A DNA stretch of 64,000 bases from an uncultured Chthonomonas sp. (GTDB lineage: Bacteria; Armatimonadota; Chthonomonadetes; Chthonomonadales; Chthonomonadaceae), in NCBI GenBank assembly GCA_903859705.1, contig CAIONQ010000099.1, forward strand, positions 1 to 64,000, read 5' to 3'. Below the pieces are notes generated by a model. It had not been told where the DNA came from, did no database searches, and worked only from the letters and a program-made list of their open reading frames with translations. Shown here piece after piece: positions 25,869-35,045 of the stretch. The position numbers were made by a program, and so were the translations under genes. Position 1 is the first letter of the stretch. Every line of letters begins with the position of its first letter.

Positions 25869-27167
25869 CTATTGTGAGATTGAACCGCAGATTTGCTCCA
25901 CGGCTTTCAACAGAGATGAGCTCTTTGGATCAAAACCCACTACAGAGAAGCGGATAACACCCTGTTTATCTATCACAAACTGTGTGGGGATGCCAGGTAC
26001 CTTATACCGTTCATTACTCACATGATCGGCGGGATCGCTGTGTACAAACAACAGTTCGCCGTACTTCTGAGCATTCCGCTTAATCCAGCGATCAAATGCT
26101 TCTCGGTCTTCTCCCGCATCTACCGCCAGCAGCACCACATCCGATTTGTAGCGCTTTCGCAACTCCTCCATTAGCTGCTGATTGTGCGGCATGGATTGCA
26201 TGCAGGGTCCGCACCAGCTTGCCCAGAAGTCCAGAATAACAGTTTTGCCCCGTAAATCCGCAAGTTTCACAGGTTTGCCACTCACATCTGTAGCGGTGAA
26301 ATCTGGCGCGGTAACACCGTTTGCAAGCACGGGAAGCAAGGGGGCCGGGTTATCCAGCACGATGCCTGGCCCTGGCGAGTAGTTATAGATTGATTTGTTG
26401 TAGTGCTGGCCCGTTTGTATATTGATCACAAGCGAATCCCGCACATATGCGAGTTTACCTTCCGACTCAACTTTTGCCAAACAGCGGCGTGTAAGATGAT
26501 CGGGCCCGATGAACCATATAGATTTAACTCTGAGGCCATCCTTACCCTGGATATAAACGAGATCGGTATATACCTTATCGCAGATAGTGCCATTAACTAC
26601 CTCTGTGCCGAGGTAGTTAATCTCCTTAAGGGCATCCTCTTTCTTGTAATGCACGCAAAGGCCGTAGACCGTTTCGTTGGATGCAAAGAAGCCAGACCAG
26701 GGTTCATCAATGGTCAGCAGAAACCGCGGGTCGATCTTGCCATCAAGGAGTGCAGAGCGATACTTTGAGCCATACTGTCGGAAATACTGTTTGCCGTTGC
26801 TGGCATAATGCTGGCTTGGATGCAGATTGCCAGGGGTCCAAAAAATAGTGGATTGCGGCGTTGGTAGATCGTATCTTTCATAACGCATCAAGTTTGGTTT
26901 TTCTGCCTTCAGCATGGAGACAGCATAGTAAACCGGCGCCTGCCCTTCCAAAATCAGTTTCCGAGATGTGGTTGTTCTGCATTCGGCGCTGTATGCAGGC
27001 AGGGCCAGCATGGTTTCGGAATTGGCTTTCAGAATTTGCCATGCGCGGGCGTCTTCATCTGCCATTGCGGTAATTGGACAGAGCACGGCAATTTGAGCAA
27101 AAAACAGGCATGACAACAGCGACAACACACTACTCCTAAGCGCACGGGCTGGTATCGAAGTGGTCAT
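25869..27167 (-). CDS. TlpA-like thioredoxin-fold protein with LolA-like N-terminal domain (copy B)
   Basis: A 432-residue paralogue of the gene at 24470, collinear through its whole length. It shares the signal peptide (SLLSCLFFAQIAVLCP), the 'AYSAECRTTTSR' opening, 'GKQYFRQYG', 'YNYSPGPG', the 'WCGPCMQSMPHNQ' active site and the 'PGIPTQFVIDKQG' cis-proline loop. Even the leader before the start is nearly identical (AAGGAGCGTTTT then ATGACC), so the duplication included the ribosome-binding site. The middle of the N-terminal domain has diverged most. It lies 21 bp downstream of the SGNH gene and probably belongs to the same minus-strand transcript. Confidence 0.82.
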   Translation of the reverse strand: MTTSIPARALRSSVLSLLSCLFFAQIAVLCPITAMADEDARAWQILKANSETMLALPAYSAECRTTTSRKLILEGQAPVYYAVSMLKAEKPNLMRYERYDLPTPQSTIFWTPGNLHPSQHYASNGKQYFRQYGSKYRSALLDGKIDPRFLLTIDEPWSGFFASNETVYGLCVHYKKEDALKEINYLGTEVVNGTICDKVYTDLVYIQGKDGLRVKSIWFIGPDHLTRRCLAKVESEGKLAYVRDSLVINIQTGQHYNKSIYNYSPGPGIVLDNPAPLLPVLANGVTAPDFTATDVSGKPVKLADLRGKTVILDFWASWCGPCMQSMPHNQQLMEELRKRYKSDVVLLAVDAGEDREAFDRWIKRNAQKYGELLFVHSDPADHVSNERYKVPGIPTQFVIDKQGVIRFSVVGFDPKSSSLLKAVEQICGSISQ

Positions 27168-27188
27168 TAAAACGCTCCTTCAAGCCTA

Positions 27189-28799
27189 TTACGGGGAATA
27201 AGCCCGCACAATTCCATCTGCAATTAGCCGGGCAAGCAGGTCGGTGCCTGTAGAGTTTGGGTGAACTCCATCGTAAGTAAGAATGCCGGAAGGTGCAGAG
27301 TAGATGGTGCCATCCACGCGCAGCTGGGCGTTGTTGTTTTGCAGGTAAGCAGTGCATGCGCGCCGCAGGTCTACCAGTGTGGCATGTGTCTCGGCGGCCA
27401 CTTTGCGTGTGATGGTGCAGAACTCCTCAATCCTTGGGTCGTCGGCATTGCGGCCGTCTGGCAGCTCGCCATGGAGCTCCATGGTAGCCATCACGAGTTT
27501 AACATGGCTGTTTGCGGCCACTGTGGCGAGATCGCGCAGCCCCTTTTCAAACAGTGCGGGAGTTGTTTTGCGCCACCACACATCATTGATGCCGATGAAG
27601 ACGAAGGCGGTATTGGCATGATCGGCCTCAAGAAGCTCTGCAAAGGATGCCTGGGGGGAATTGCCTGGATACCCGGCCTCTTTTGCCCCATCTCGGATTT
27701 GTTCGACACCTCCTCCATTGATGCCGTGGTTCACCACTTTCCACGCAGACCCCGAGTTTTGAAGGCAGGATTGGATGGCTCTGCAGTAGCCATTGAGCCA
27801 GGTGATAGAATCACCAAACAAAGCAACCGTGCCGTTACCCTGGTGCAGCGGGATGCAGCCTGCCAGTTCCTTGAGTCCCTCCACGTTGTATAGTTTTGCG
27901 CGGCGGGTTTGCGCCGCCACACTCATATCAAATGGCGGAGCCGATGCTTTCACCTCTGCCGCTGGCAGCAGTTCACCAGCTGAATTTTGCTTTGCAGCAT
28001 AAAGGCCAGAGTGCTTGCCGAAGGGCGAATCAAATCCGATACGTGCCAGCAATTGTTGTGGCAATGCCGCGCCAGCAAACTTGAAGTGACAATTTGGAGC
28101 CCACCCCCGGATAGTGATGGTTTTACTGAGATCCCAGGTGCCGTTGTTGAAGTCAATCTGAACAGTAGAGCCGGTTGAGGTTTTTGAACTAAGATCGATG
28201 ACGGCATGTGCCTTAACCTGGATGCCGGCAATATGCAGATTGTATCCATTAGTATCCAGCTGGCTAATGCCTGGGCCGGCAAAGGTGATTACCGCTTTAT
28301 CTGAAATCTGCCCCTCTGCAAACATGCGAAGCACCGTATCGCCGCGCTGCCCAATGGTAATGTTGCCCGGGATGGCGCAAACACCGCTGGCCTTTTGCAA
28401 ATCCAGGATGCCGTTGGCAAGAACGAACTCTCCCACAAAGGTGTTCGGGCGCGAACCACTGAGAATAGACTGCGCCACCTGCGGTACGCCGCCACCGCGC
28501 CACTCTACGCTTCCGGTTCCGGTAATTTGCCCGCTAAACTCTGTACGGTTGCCTCCGCCGGTATCCATCAATAAATGGTGACCATTAAGATCGATATCGC
28601 CAGGGATGGCAGATGTTCGCCAGCCGAACTTCGTGTCTGCCATTAAAATATATGCAGTATCCCGGCCATACTTCTCACCGGGATTCTCGATTTCACCGGA
28701 CACTGCTGCGGGTGGCGCTATTTTGGCTATAGCAACGGTTGGTATCACAATTATCGCCATTGCGCAGGCTGTAAGCCTTATAACTGTTGTGGTAATCAT
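27189..28799 (-). CDS. Secreted SGNH/GDSL hydrolase with N-terminal beta-helix-like passenger
   Basis: A 536-residue protein with a signal peptide. Residues about 60-240 look like an autotransporter-type beta-helix passenger (GTGSVEWRGGG, 'FVGEFVLANGILDLQ', 'NITIGQRGDTVLRMF'). Residues about 322-536 form an SGNH hydrolase: block I FGDSITW with Ser331, the Gly block GINGGG, block III GINDVW with Asn, and block V DGVHPN with Asp and His. These enzymes are esterases or lipases, often removing acetyl groups from glycans; the substrate here is unknown. The gene follows the WD40 gene with a 31-bp gap. The ribosome-binding site is weak. Confidence 0.83.
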   Translation of the reverse strand: MITTTVIRLTACAMAIIVIPTVAIAKIAPPAAVSGEIENPGEKYGRDTAYILMADTKFGWRTSAIPGDIDLNGHHLLMDTGGGNRTEFSGQITGTGSVEWRGGGVPQVAQSILSGSRPNTFVGEFVLANGILDLQKASGVCAIPGNITIGQRGDTVLRMFAEGQISDKAVITFAGPGISQLDTNGYNLHIAGIQVKAHAVIDLSSKTSTGSTVQIDFNNGTWDLSKTITIRGWAPNCHFKFAGAALPQQLLARIGFDSPFGKHSGLYAAKQNSAGELLPAAEVKASAPPFDMSVAAQTRRAKLYNVEGLKELAGCIPLHQGNGTVALFGDSITWLNGYCRAIQSCLQNSGSAWKVVNHGINGGGVEQIRDGAKEAGYPGNSPQASFAELLEADHANTAFVFIGINDVWWRKTTPALFEKGLRDLATVAANSHVKLVMATMELHGELPDGRNADDPRIEEFCTITRKVAAETHATLVDLRRACTAYLQNNNAQLRVDGTIYSAPSGILTYDGVHPNSTGTDLLARLIADGIVRAYSP

Positions 28800-28830
28800 A
28801 CATTTAGTTTAGCCTGTAATGGCCGCGTGG

Positions 28831-30906
28831 TTATTTGAAAACCGCCGGAAGAATGCTGGCAGGAACGGCCGGATTGTGAACGTAAAGGGCGTTGCCATCC
28901 TTCTGAAAGCCAACATATGTAATCCATCGGGGCTCGCCGCCAGTTTGAAACGTAAGTATATCCCGCCCTCGTGTGGTTTCATACACATGTACTTCGCCAC
29001 CAGTTACTCCAATCACCACCCGCTTTCCATCTGGGCTAAATGAAGCATCCCTGGGCCCATTGGGTAACCCCACAATATTTGTTATCTTTACCCCAGTATC
29101 AGCATTCCAGAGTGAAGGCGTTTCTCCGGTAATCAGCACGCGCTTACCATCTTCCGATGCATAGAGGCTGTACCTGAGATCACTTGCAATATCTGGAATG
29201 GTACAAATGAGATCTCCATTTCTACTATCCCGGATCTGGACATCATGATTGGCCGATGTCAATGCTAACCTACTCCCGCCACCAATCCATTTAATAGTAT
29301 AGGCCCGGTATTTTATATCTCGTTTAACAGTACGCTCACCGGTTTGAATATCCCAAATTTCAACATTACCGGTTGCCGTGGAGCATGCGAGATATCTGGA
29401 ATCCGCAGAGAATTCAGCCGCAAGCACTTCGCTTCGTTCACCGACCAACCTGCGAACAACGTAACCATTTTCGGTACTGTAAATCTCAGGCCATCCATCC
29501 CTTGTGAGAAATGCGGCCAGTTTGCCATCATGCGAAAGTGCGGGTTCTCCTGCGTGTAATTGGCTCAAAGGTACTCCGCCCATTGTCTTTCCGGTTGGCA
29601 CATTCCAGAACCAGAGCTTGCCGCCTTCATCGCGCGCGGTGACGGTACCGTCGTCTGAGAGCGGTACCGATCGAAAGCCTCTGGGAAACAGCTGAAACGG
29701 CAGCTTACTGGCACTGATATTCTGGGAGCGAAGCTCTGCCGGGTTAACCGCAACCAGTTGCGCCGTGGGAGGGGTGATATCCCAGATAAACACCTTGCCA
29801 TCCCCTTCGGCACTGGCTACAAATTTGCCACCCGGGCTGAGCGCTGCAACTTCCACTGGCTGGTAGTGGCCCCTCAAATCCTTTAGCAATGTTCCTGTAT
29901 GTGCATCCCACAGCTTGATGCTTCCATCCGTTGCGCACGTTACAAGGCGTTTGCTATCCGGAAGGAAGCTTACGAATATTATGGGGGACTCATGGGCTTT
30001 GATTGTGCAGAACTCTGAGCCATCCTCCATGCTCCATACTTTCAGAAACCCATCCCGTGCTGCACTTGCGTATTGGGTTCCATCTGGCGAAAAGGCGGTG
30101 CGAATTACGCGCGATTGGTGGCTGCGCAGCCGGAACCTGGCCCCCCCGGTTGCAGTATCGTAAATCCAGCTAATGTTGCCATCATCGCCAGTACCAATGC
30201 AACGGCCATCGTTAGAGACAGATGCCGAATAGAAGGATCCAACCGCCCGTTCTGTAGAGTGGCCAATTTGCTGAAGGGTGGATGCATCAAACCGATAGAT
30301 CCAACCATCCAATCCAACCGAAGCCACCCAATCGCCTTTTGGTGAAAATGCGAGCGACACGGCACCATGATGCACGGATGTTTGCGCCAGCCGAGCACCT
30401 GTACTCACATCCCAGAGGCATATTTTGTAATCCTTGACGGTTGCCAGAAGCTTCCTATCTGGTGAGAATATTCCCGAGTTAAAATCTTCGGCAACGGTTA
30501 TTTTGCTAATCTCATTGCCTGTATCTGGCCGAATAGAACGGATAGTGCCCGTTTTGCCTTCAGCGATGAGCAGGTTGGTACCTTCTTTGCTCCAGGACAT
30601 CACGGTAGGCGAGCTGTGAACTCCAGGTGGAGGCGCAATAGTGCGGAGCTGCTGTGAACAGCGGGCGTTCCAAAATCCCCATTCAAACCCTTTTTGTGGG
30701 AGGTTTCTGGTTTGGTTAAGCAGATCTCTTACCACATTCAGGTTGCCCGCACTATACTCTTTCTCGATAAGCCTTATGGAGGTGAAGTACAGCTGATCCT
30801 GCAGATCGGTAATACTCTGCCCGCTTTGCGCTTTTGCCCAATTTGCAGCAGCTATCATAAGAAGAAGAGCTGCACCTATCGTAAGCAACCTGCCTGTGTT
30901 GATCAA
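28831..30906 (-). CDS. Secreted WD40-repeat protein
   Basis: A 691-residue protein that appears to begin at TTG (30906), with a signal peptide ending at about NWAKAQ. The helical start (LIEKEYSAGNLNVVRDLLNQTRN..GFEWGFWNARC) is the linker usually seen between planctomycete-type kinases and their propellers, here without a kinase. At least ten WD-type blades follow, with typical 'FSPDGTQYASAARDGFLKVW', 'VTCATDGSIKLWD' and 'FSADSRYLACSTATGNVEIWD' segments, enough for two seven-bladed propellers if weaker blades are counted. It probably serves as a protein-binding platform outside the cytoplasm. It is the first gene of the minus-strand run to 24470. Confidence 0.82.
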   Translation of the reverse strand: MINTGRLLTIGAALLLMIAAANWAKAQSGQSITDLQDQLYFTSIRLIEKEYSAGNLNVVRDLLNQTRNLPQKGFEWGFWNARCSQQLRTIAPPPGVHSSPTVMSWSKEGTNLLIAEGKTGTIRSIRPDTGNEISKITVAEDFNSGIFSPDRKLLATVKDYKICLWDVSTGARLAQTSVHHGAVSLAFSPKGDWVASVGLDGWIYRFDASTLQQIGHSTERAVGSFYSASVSNDGRCIGTGDDGNISWIYDTATGGARFRLRSHQSRVIRTAFSPDGTQYASAARDGFLKVWSMEDGSEFCTIKAHESPIIFVSFLPDSKRLVTCATDGSIKLWDAHTGTLLKDLRGHYQPVEVAALSPGGKFVASAEGDGKVFIWDITPPTAQLVAVNPAELRSQNISASKLPFQLFPRGFRSVPLSDDGTVTARDEGGKLWFWNVPTGKTMGGVPLSQLHAGEPALSHDGKLAAFLTRDGWPEIYSTENGYVVRRLVGERSEVLAAEFSADSRYLACSTATGNVEIWDIQTGERTVKRDIKYRAYTIKWIGGGSRLALTSANHDVQIRDSRNGDLICTIPDIASDLRYSLYASEDGKRVLITGETPSLWNADTGVKITNIVGLPNGPRDASFSPDGKRVVIGVTGGEVHVYETTRGRDILTFQTGGEPRWITYVGFQKDGNALYVHNPAVPASILPAVFK

Positions 30907-30982
30907 CGCCTACCCCACTCGCATTCTATCACGGTAAAGAAACTTTTGTTACCCATACTACATTTGATGGCGAATTTGCGGA

Positions 30983-32470
30983 TTAAGGGGCGGACTGTTG
31001 AAAAGTGTACAGAAGATCATCCAGATAAACGCGCTGACCGTTGCCATCTATCCAGGTGGTTACAAATCCAAATCGGTTGAAGCGTGTTTTGCCAGCCTTC
31101 ATACCGGGGTCCAGTGGGATGGTTACAGTGTGGGCATCCATCTTGAGGGTGAGGGTGCCATTGCCATCTGCCCCATTGGGATCGTACTTCAGATCAAAAC
31201 TGTGTGGCACCCCATCTGGATAGATGTGGGGGCATTCTGCCAAGTGGCTATCTGTTGAATCAAGGTTTCTGGTATTGAGCATTGGGCGCAGCAAAAATCC
31301 CTCTCGGCTTGGCCCTTCCAGCACTAAGCCGAGGAACGAGGCAGGCAGCAGGGAAGATTGCTCGTTACTTACCTTAAGGCTATCCTTACTATGGTAGAAG
31401 CCAATCAGAACGGCACTATCTGTTACTCCCTGGCGTAGCGCAATTTTGCCAGATGCATGCAGAGCTTCCGCAAGGCTCAACGGTTCCAGCTTATCCCCGT
31501 ATGCAGCCATCGTGTTCTTATCGCGACAATCTCCCCGAAATATAAGCCCACCGATCTCACCAGTTTTGTTGCCACCTGCAAAGTTGGTAGGCGAGAAACC
31601 GAAGTTGCCATGCGGGCGCACCTCGCTGGTCGCATAGGCTGTGTGGCTGCCCTGTGAATCCCACAGAGCGGGGTTGCGTAGATCCGGGATTTTGCCGTTT
31701 ACTTTCAGATTTCCTATCCACACTTCGCCGCCATTAACGGCACTTTTCACCACCGTTTGTAGCCCAAACCGGTCAAATGCCGCACCATCGGTGCGGTGGG
31801 CGGGCGCAATGCGGCAGTTTGCGCTTTGCGTACCAAGGTGCACTGTAATGAGGCCAGCACCACCAGAGGCTGCTGGATCATAATCGATGGTCCATGGGAG
31901 CGTTTGTTGTAACGGGAAGCCTTTGAGCGGGCGCTTTCTTGAGGACGGATCTTCCGGTTCTTCCGTATCAAAGCCACCTGGCGAATCGCCTCCTGCGCGC
32001 CACCGGGATGTGCAGTACTCGGTAAACGCAATAAACTTATCTCCGCGTCCCTGAATTCGGAGAGCGACGGTGTTGGGAGTTCTCCATTCGTTGCGGGTTT
32101 TGCTGTTGTAGAAACCAAGCAGCACATGAAATTTGCCGCCCTGGCAGCGCAGAACACCGGAGGCCGTGAGGTGTGTGCTGAGACTTGAAGGTGGCAAGCG
32201 CAAACCGTAGCTTGCGGGTACAGCGGCAGGGGTGATGGTGCCACCAATTTCGCCCGGGGTTGCAACACAATGCGTGGTTGGGCTAAAGCCAAAATCCTGA
32301 ACAACTTTACGCGAGATGTCTGGCACTGGCCGGTTGTTTATGCCTTCCCAGCCTGGATCTGCATCGAAGGTTTGCTGACGTTCACCAGCAGAGTGAGGTG
32401 GCGCTATTGGTGAGGCAGACGCCATGAGGCATGTGGTGCCCAGCACAAATAATGCGGTTATGAGCCTCAT
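30983..32470 (-). CDS. Secreted protein with a duplicated concanavalin-like domain, function unknown
   Basis: A 495-residue protein with a signal peptide. I start it at the ATG at 32470, where GGAG lies about 10 bases upstream; an ATG at 32479 is too close to the same site. The chain holds two related halves: 'NFGFSPT', 'GEIGG', 'LHASGKIAL' and 'LIGFYHSKDS' in the second half match 'DFGFSPTTH', 'GEIGG', 'LTASGVLRC' and 'LLGFYNSKTRNEW' in the first. Each half ends with a strand of the type 'TRFNRFGF' and 'LDDLLY', as in jelly-roll carbohydrate-binding folds. No enzyme motif is visible. Confidence 0.6.
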   Translation of the reverse strand: MRLITALFVLGTTCLMASASPIAPPHSAGERQQTFDADPGWEGINNRPVPDISRKVVQDFGFSPTTHCVATPGEIGGTITPAAVPASYGLRLPPSSLSTHLTASGVLRCQGGKFHVLLGFYNSKTRNEWRTPNTVALRIQGRGDKFIAFTEYCTSRWRAGGDSPGGFDTEEPEDPSSRKRPLKGFPLQQTLPWTIDYDPAASGGAGLITVHLGTQSANCRIAPAHRTDGAAFDRFGLQTVVKSAVNGGEVWIGNLKVNGKIPDLRNPALWDSQGSHTAYATSEVRPHGNFGFSPTNFAGGNKTGEIGGLIFRGDCRDKNTMAAYGDKLEPLSLAEALHASGKIALRQGVTDSAVLIGFYHSKDSLKVSNEQSSLLPASFLGLVLEGPSREGFLLRPMLNTRNLDSTDSHLAECPHIYPDGVPHSFDLKYDPNGADGNGTLTLKMDAHTVTIPLDPGMKAGKTRFNRFGFVTTWIDGNGQRVYLDDLLYTFQQSAP

Positions 32471-32577
32471 CGAATTCATTCTCCATTACATGTGGTGTGC
32501 AAGGCATTGCGTGCCGCAATCCCTGATTCCTTCTGATCGTTCTTTTGAGAGTGCTGATCGGCGGGTATTCTTACACT

Positions 32578-34800
32578 ATGTTAATGCCAATGGGAAAACA
32601 AATGCGCTGCTCTCACCTTCTTTCTCTGCTCAGTTTATTGGTTCTCGGCACGGTTGCGGATGCTGCAGAACAGCTGCCGCTCGTGCCATGGCCCGCCGAG
32701 GTTCGGCAATCAGGTAGTGCGCCGGTACGCTTCCGTGCAGAGAAGGGCATTCGATGTACCGATGCCAGCCTTAAGCCTGCAGTTGCCATGCTAACGATGG
32801 AGTTTAAGGCCGGGCTGGGAGTTAACTTTGCATCGACTTCGCGCACAGATGCCGCACTAACAGTAAACCTGGACCCAACCCTGCGAGAAGAGGAGTATGT
32901 GCTAACAACAGGAACGCGTTGCGCAATACGCGCAGGCAGCAGCATCGCAGCTGCCTGGGCAGAAAGCACACTGTTTCAGCTGCTTAAGCCTGGAGCAGCG
33001 GGTATCACCGTTCCTAAGGTTGAGATACACGATCATCCGCGTTACTACTACCGCGGTGCCCTGGTAGATGTGGCGCGCAAGTACCACACTGCCGATGGCT
33101 TGAAGCAGGTAATTCAGCTATGCTGGCTGTATAAGGTTCGGTTTCTGCAGTTGCACCTCACAGATGATCAGCTGTTTATGTTTCCCTCGGCCTCGCTTCC
33201 GCAGTTGGGCCGCAGCAATCGAGAGTTTGCGCGCTTTGAGCCAGCCTCTGCTCCCCATATCCGCCCTTACACTCTGGATGAACTGCGAGATCTGGATAGT
33301 TTTGCCAGTGAGCATGGTGTGGCGCTGGTGCCAGAGGTAGAGATGCCCGGCCACTCTGGCAGGCTGATTGCAGATGCGCCGGAACTGTTTGCGATACCCG
33401 GCAATGGATCTACCATCAATATTGCCAGTGCGAAGGCAGTAACAGCCATCAAGACTCTGCTTGGGGAAGTGATTGATGTGTTTAAGAGCTCCCCCATAGT
33501 TCACATTGGGGCCGATGAAGTATCTCTGGATGGCCTGGATAGAACGCCTGAGTTTGCCGCGCGAAAGCTGGTAGAGCCGGATATTACACCCCACACACTT
33601 TACTGCCAGTTTATTTCGGATGTTCAACGTTATGCGCGTGCTCATGGCAAAACAACGGCCGTTTGGGAAGAGGCCTGGGATACCCATAGCAAGTATCCGT
33701 TGGAGCGCGATACTCTCATTATGTGCTGGAGCCTGGGCAGAAACCCGGCAGAGGTTGCAGCCTCGGGATACCGCGTGATTAATGCTGGCTGGACCCCACT
33801 TTACATAGTTCGGGATAACCGAAAAACTCCCGAGTTTCTATATAAGTGGCGGGTAGATGAGTTCGGGCGCGAGGGGTCTGAACAGTTTACGGACTTTAAT
33901 AAGCAAGTAGCAGGCGGCGAAGAGAGGCTGGCGGGCCTACAGCTGTGCTCCTGGGAAAACTCCGAGAGCATAGAGATCCAGAGTCTGCGCCAGCGCCTCG
34001 CGATATCTGCAGAGCGCGGTTGGAGCGGAACGTCCCCGGGAGATTATGCTTCGTTCCTTCAACGCTTCGCATCCACCGACGCCTGTTTGGAGGGCTTAAC
34101 ACAGAGCGTGCATATCTCATTAAACGGCGGCGGTAATCTGGGAGAGAACGTGTTTACCGCGCCACTTGCCGTTAACTTGAAATCGCAAGTACTGCCAGCT
34201 GGCCAGCGCATCCGTTATGCCCTGGATAATAGCCTGCCCGGCCCAACCTGGAAAGATTACTCCTTACCGTTGAGCCTAGAGAAAACAGCATGGCTGCGGG
34301 CGGGAGTGTTTGATGCGGCCGGCAAACAGCATGGCCCACTTACCGGTGCCTGGCTAAAGTGTGAGATTGTGCCTCGACCTAATTTGGCCACCAATAAGGC
34401 AGTAACCGTAGGCCCATCTCCGGATAGAAAAGACGGCTGGTTTGCGAGACTGGCTGTAGATGGCAAGCGAGACGACGCCATGGCGCACTGGGCACCTGAT
34501 GGGCCAGCCCCACAATGGCTAATGGTGGATATGCAGAAAGTACAGCCGATAAACACCATAAACGTAGTGACCTACTGGGATGGCGGCCGGTACTACCAGT
34601 GGACTGCAGAGGCATCCGTGGATGGAAAAACCTGGAGAACAGTTGCGGACTTTTCGAAGAACTCGCAAATTGCCACGGAAGCGGGATACCAGGCGAAGTT
34701 TTCCACAGTGCCTGCCAGATACGTGCGTATCAATATGTTGAAAAACAGCGCCAATCCGTTTGTGCATATTGTAGAGCTGATCGTTGATTTAAAGAAATAG
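32578..34800 (+). CDS. Secreted GH20 beta-N-acetylhexosaminidase with C-terminal discoidin domain
   Basis: A protein of about 740 residues with a signal peptide. A GH20 N-terminal domain (LPLVPWPAEVRQSG) precedes the barrel, which opens with YYYRGALVDVARKYH. The catalytic pair D313-E314 is in HIGADEV, where most relatives have GGDE. TAVWEEAWD and WGxW-type aromatic residues line the pocket. The last 130 residues are an F5/8 type C (discoidin) domain: LATNKAVTV, WLMVDMQKVQPINTI, ARYVRINM. The enzyme removes terminal GlcNAc or GalNAc, and the discoidin domain probably binds glycan. Several in-frame starts exist (32545, 32578, 32584, 32590, 32602). I prefer 32578, with a GGCGGG upstream, but this is uncertain. 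Confidence 0.88.
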   Translation: MLMPMGKQMRCSHLLSLLSLLVLGTVADAAEQLPLVPWPAEVRQSGSAPVRFRAEKGIRCTDASLKPAVAMLTMEFKAGLGVNFASTSRTDAALTVNLDPTLREEEYVLTTGTRCAIRAGSSIAAAWAESTLFQLLKPGAAGITVPKVEIHDHPRYYYRGALVDVARKYHTADGLKQVIQLCWLYKVRFLQLHLTDDQLFMFPSASLPQLGRSNREFARFEPASAPHIRPYTLDELRDLDSFASEHGVALVPEVEMPGHSGRLIADAPELFAIPGNGSTINIASAKAVTAIKTLLGEVIDVFKSSPIVHIGADEVSLDGLDRTPEFAARKLVEPDITPHTLYCQFISDVQRYARAHGKTTAVWEEAWDTHSKYPLERDTLIMCWSLGRNPAEVAASGYRVINAGWTPLYIVRDNRKTPEFLYKWRVDEFGREGSEQFTDFNKQVAGGEERLAGLQLCSWENSESIEIQSLRQRLAISAERGWSGTSPGDYASFLQRFASTDACLEGLTQSVHISLNGGGNLGENVFTAPLAVNLKSQVLPAGQRIRYALDNSLPGPTWKDYSLPLSLEKTAWLRAGVFDAAGKQHGPLTGAWLKCEIVPRPNLATNKAVTVGPSPDRKDGWFARLAVDGKRDDAMAHWAPDGPAPQWLMVDMQKVQPINTINVVTYWDGGRYYQWTAEASVDGKTWRTVADFSKNSQIATEAGYQAKFSTVPARYVRINMLKNSANPFVHIVELIVDLKK

Positions 34801-35045
34801 CACTATGTAGATATGAAACAGTAGTTACTTGTAATTAATCAATATTACCGATGCACAAAATACGCCAATAAAAGGATATGCAACCAATAAATACCTGCTA
34901 ATATATGATTGTCTGATGTCACGCAGCTTCAGACAACGGTCTTTCGGTAAGTTTGAAAGGCTCTGCGCCGGCAAAGTTTGCCGGCGATACTCACTGCGAT
35001 AATGGTTCCCCTGAGGGAACCTGAGATCTAAGGAGTGCAGGAACC
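34801..35045 (+). promoter_or_regulatory. Structured 5' leader of the prepilin-like gene
   Basis: This region carries two strong hairpins: a perfect 10-bp inverted repeat around one central G (34966-34986, cgccggcaaa paired with tttgccggcg), and ggttccc/gggaacc with a CTGA loop (35004-35021). A weaker ctttc/gaaag stem lies at about 34941-34959. The AGGAG ribosome-binding site follows at 35031-35035. Such a compact array could be a riboswitch or protein-binding leader. I looked for the c-di-GMP (GEMM) core and could not fit it. Confidence 0.45.

Noticed and set aside
27261-27893. 210-codon plus-strand frame antisense to the SGNH gene
   Set aside because: Composition and position follow the coding bias of the real minus-strand gene; no start signal or homology.
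34941-35035. c-di-GMP riboswitch upstream of the pilin-like gene
   Set aside because: The GEMM core (GGCAAACC, GACGCAAAGC) is not present; reported only as an unidentified structured leader.
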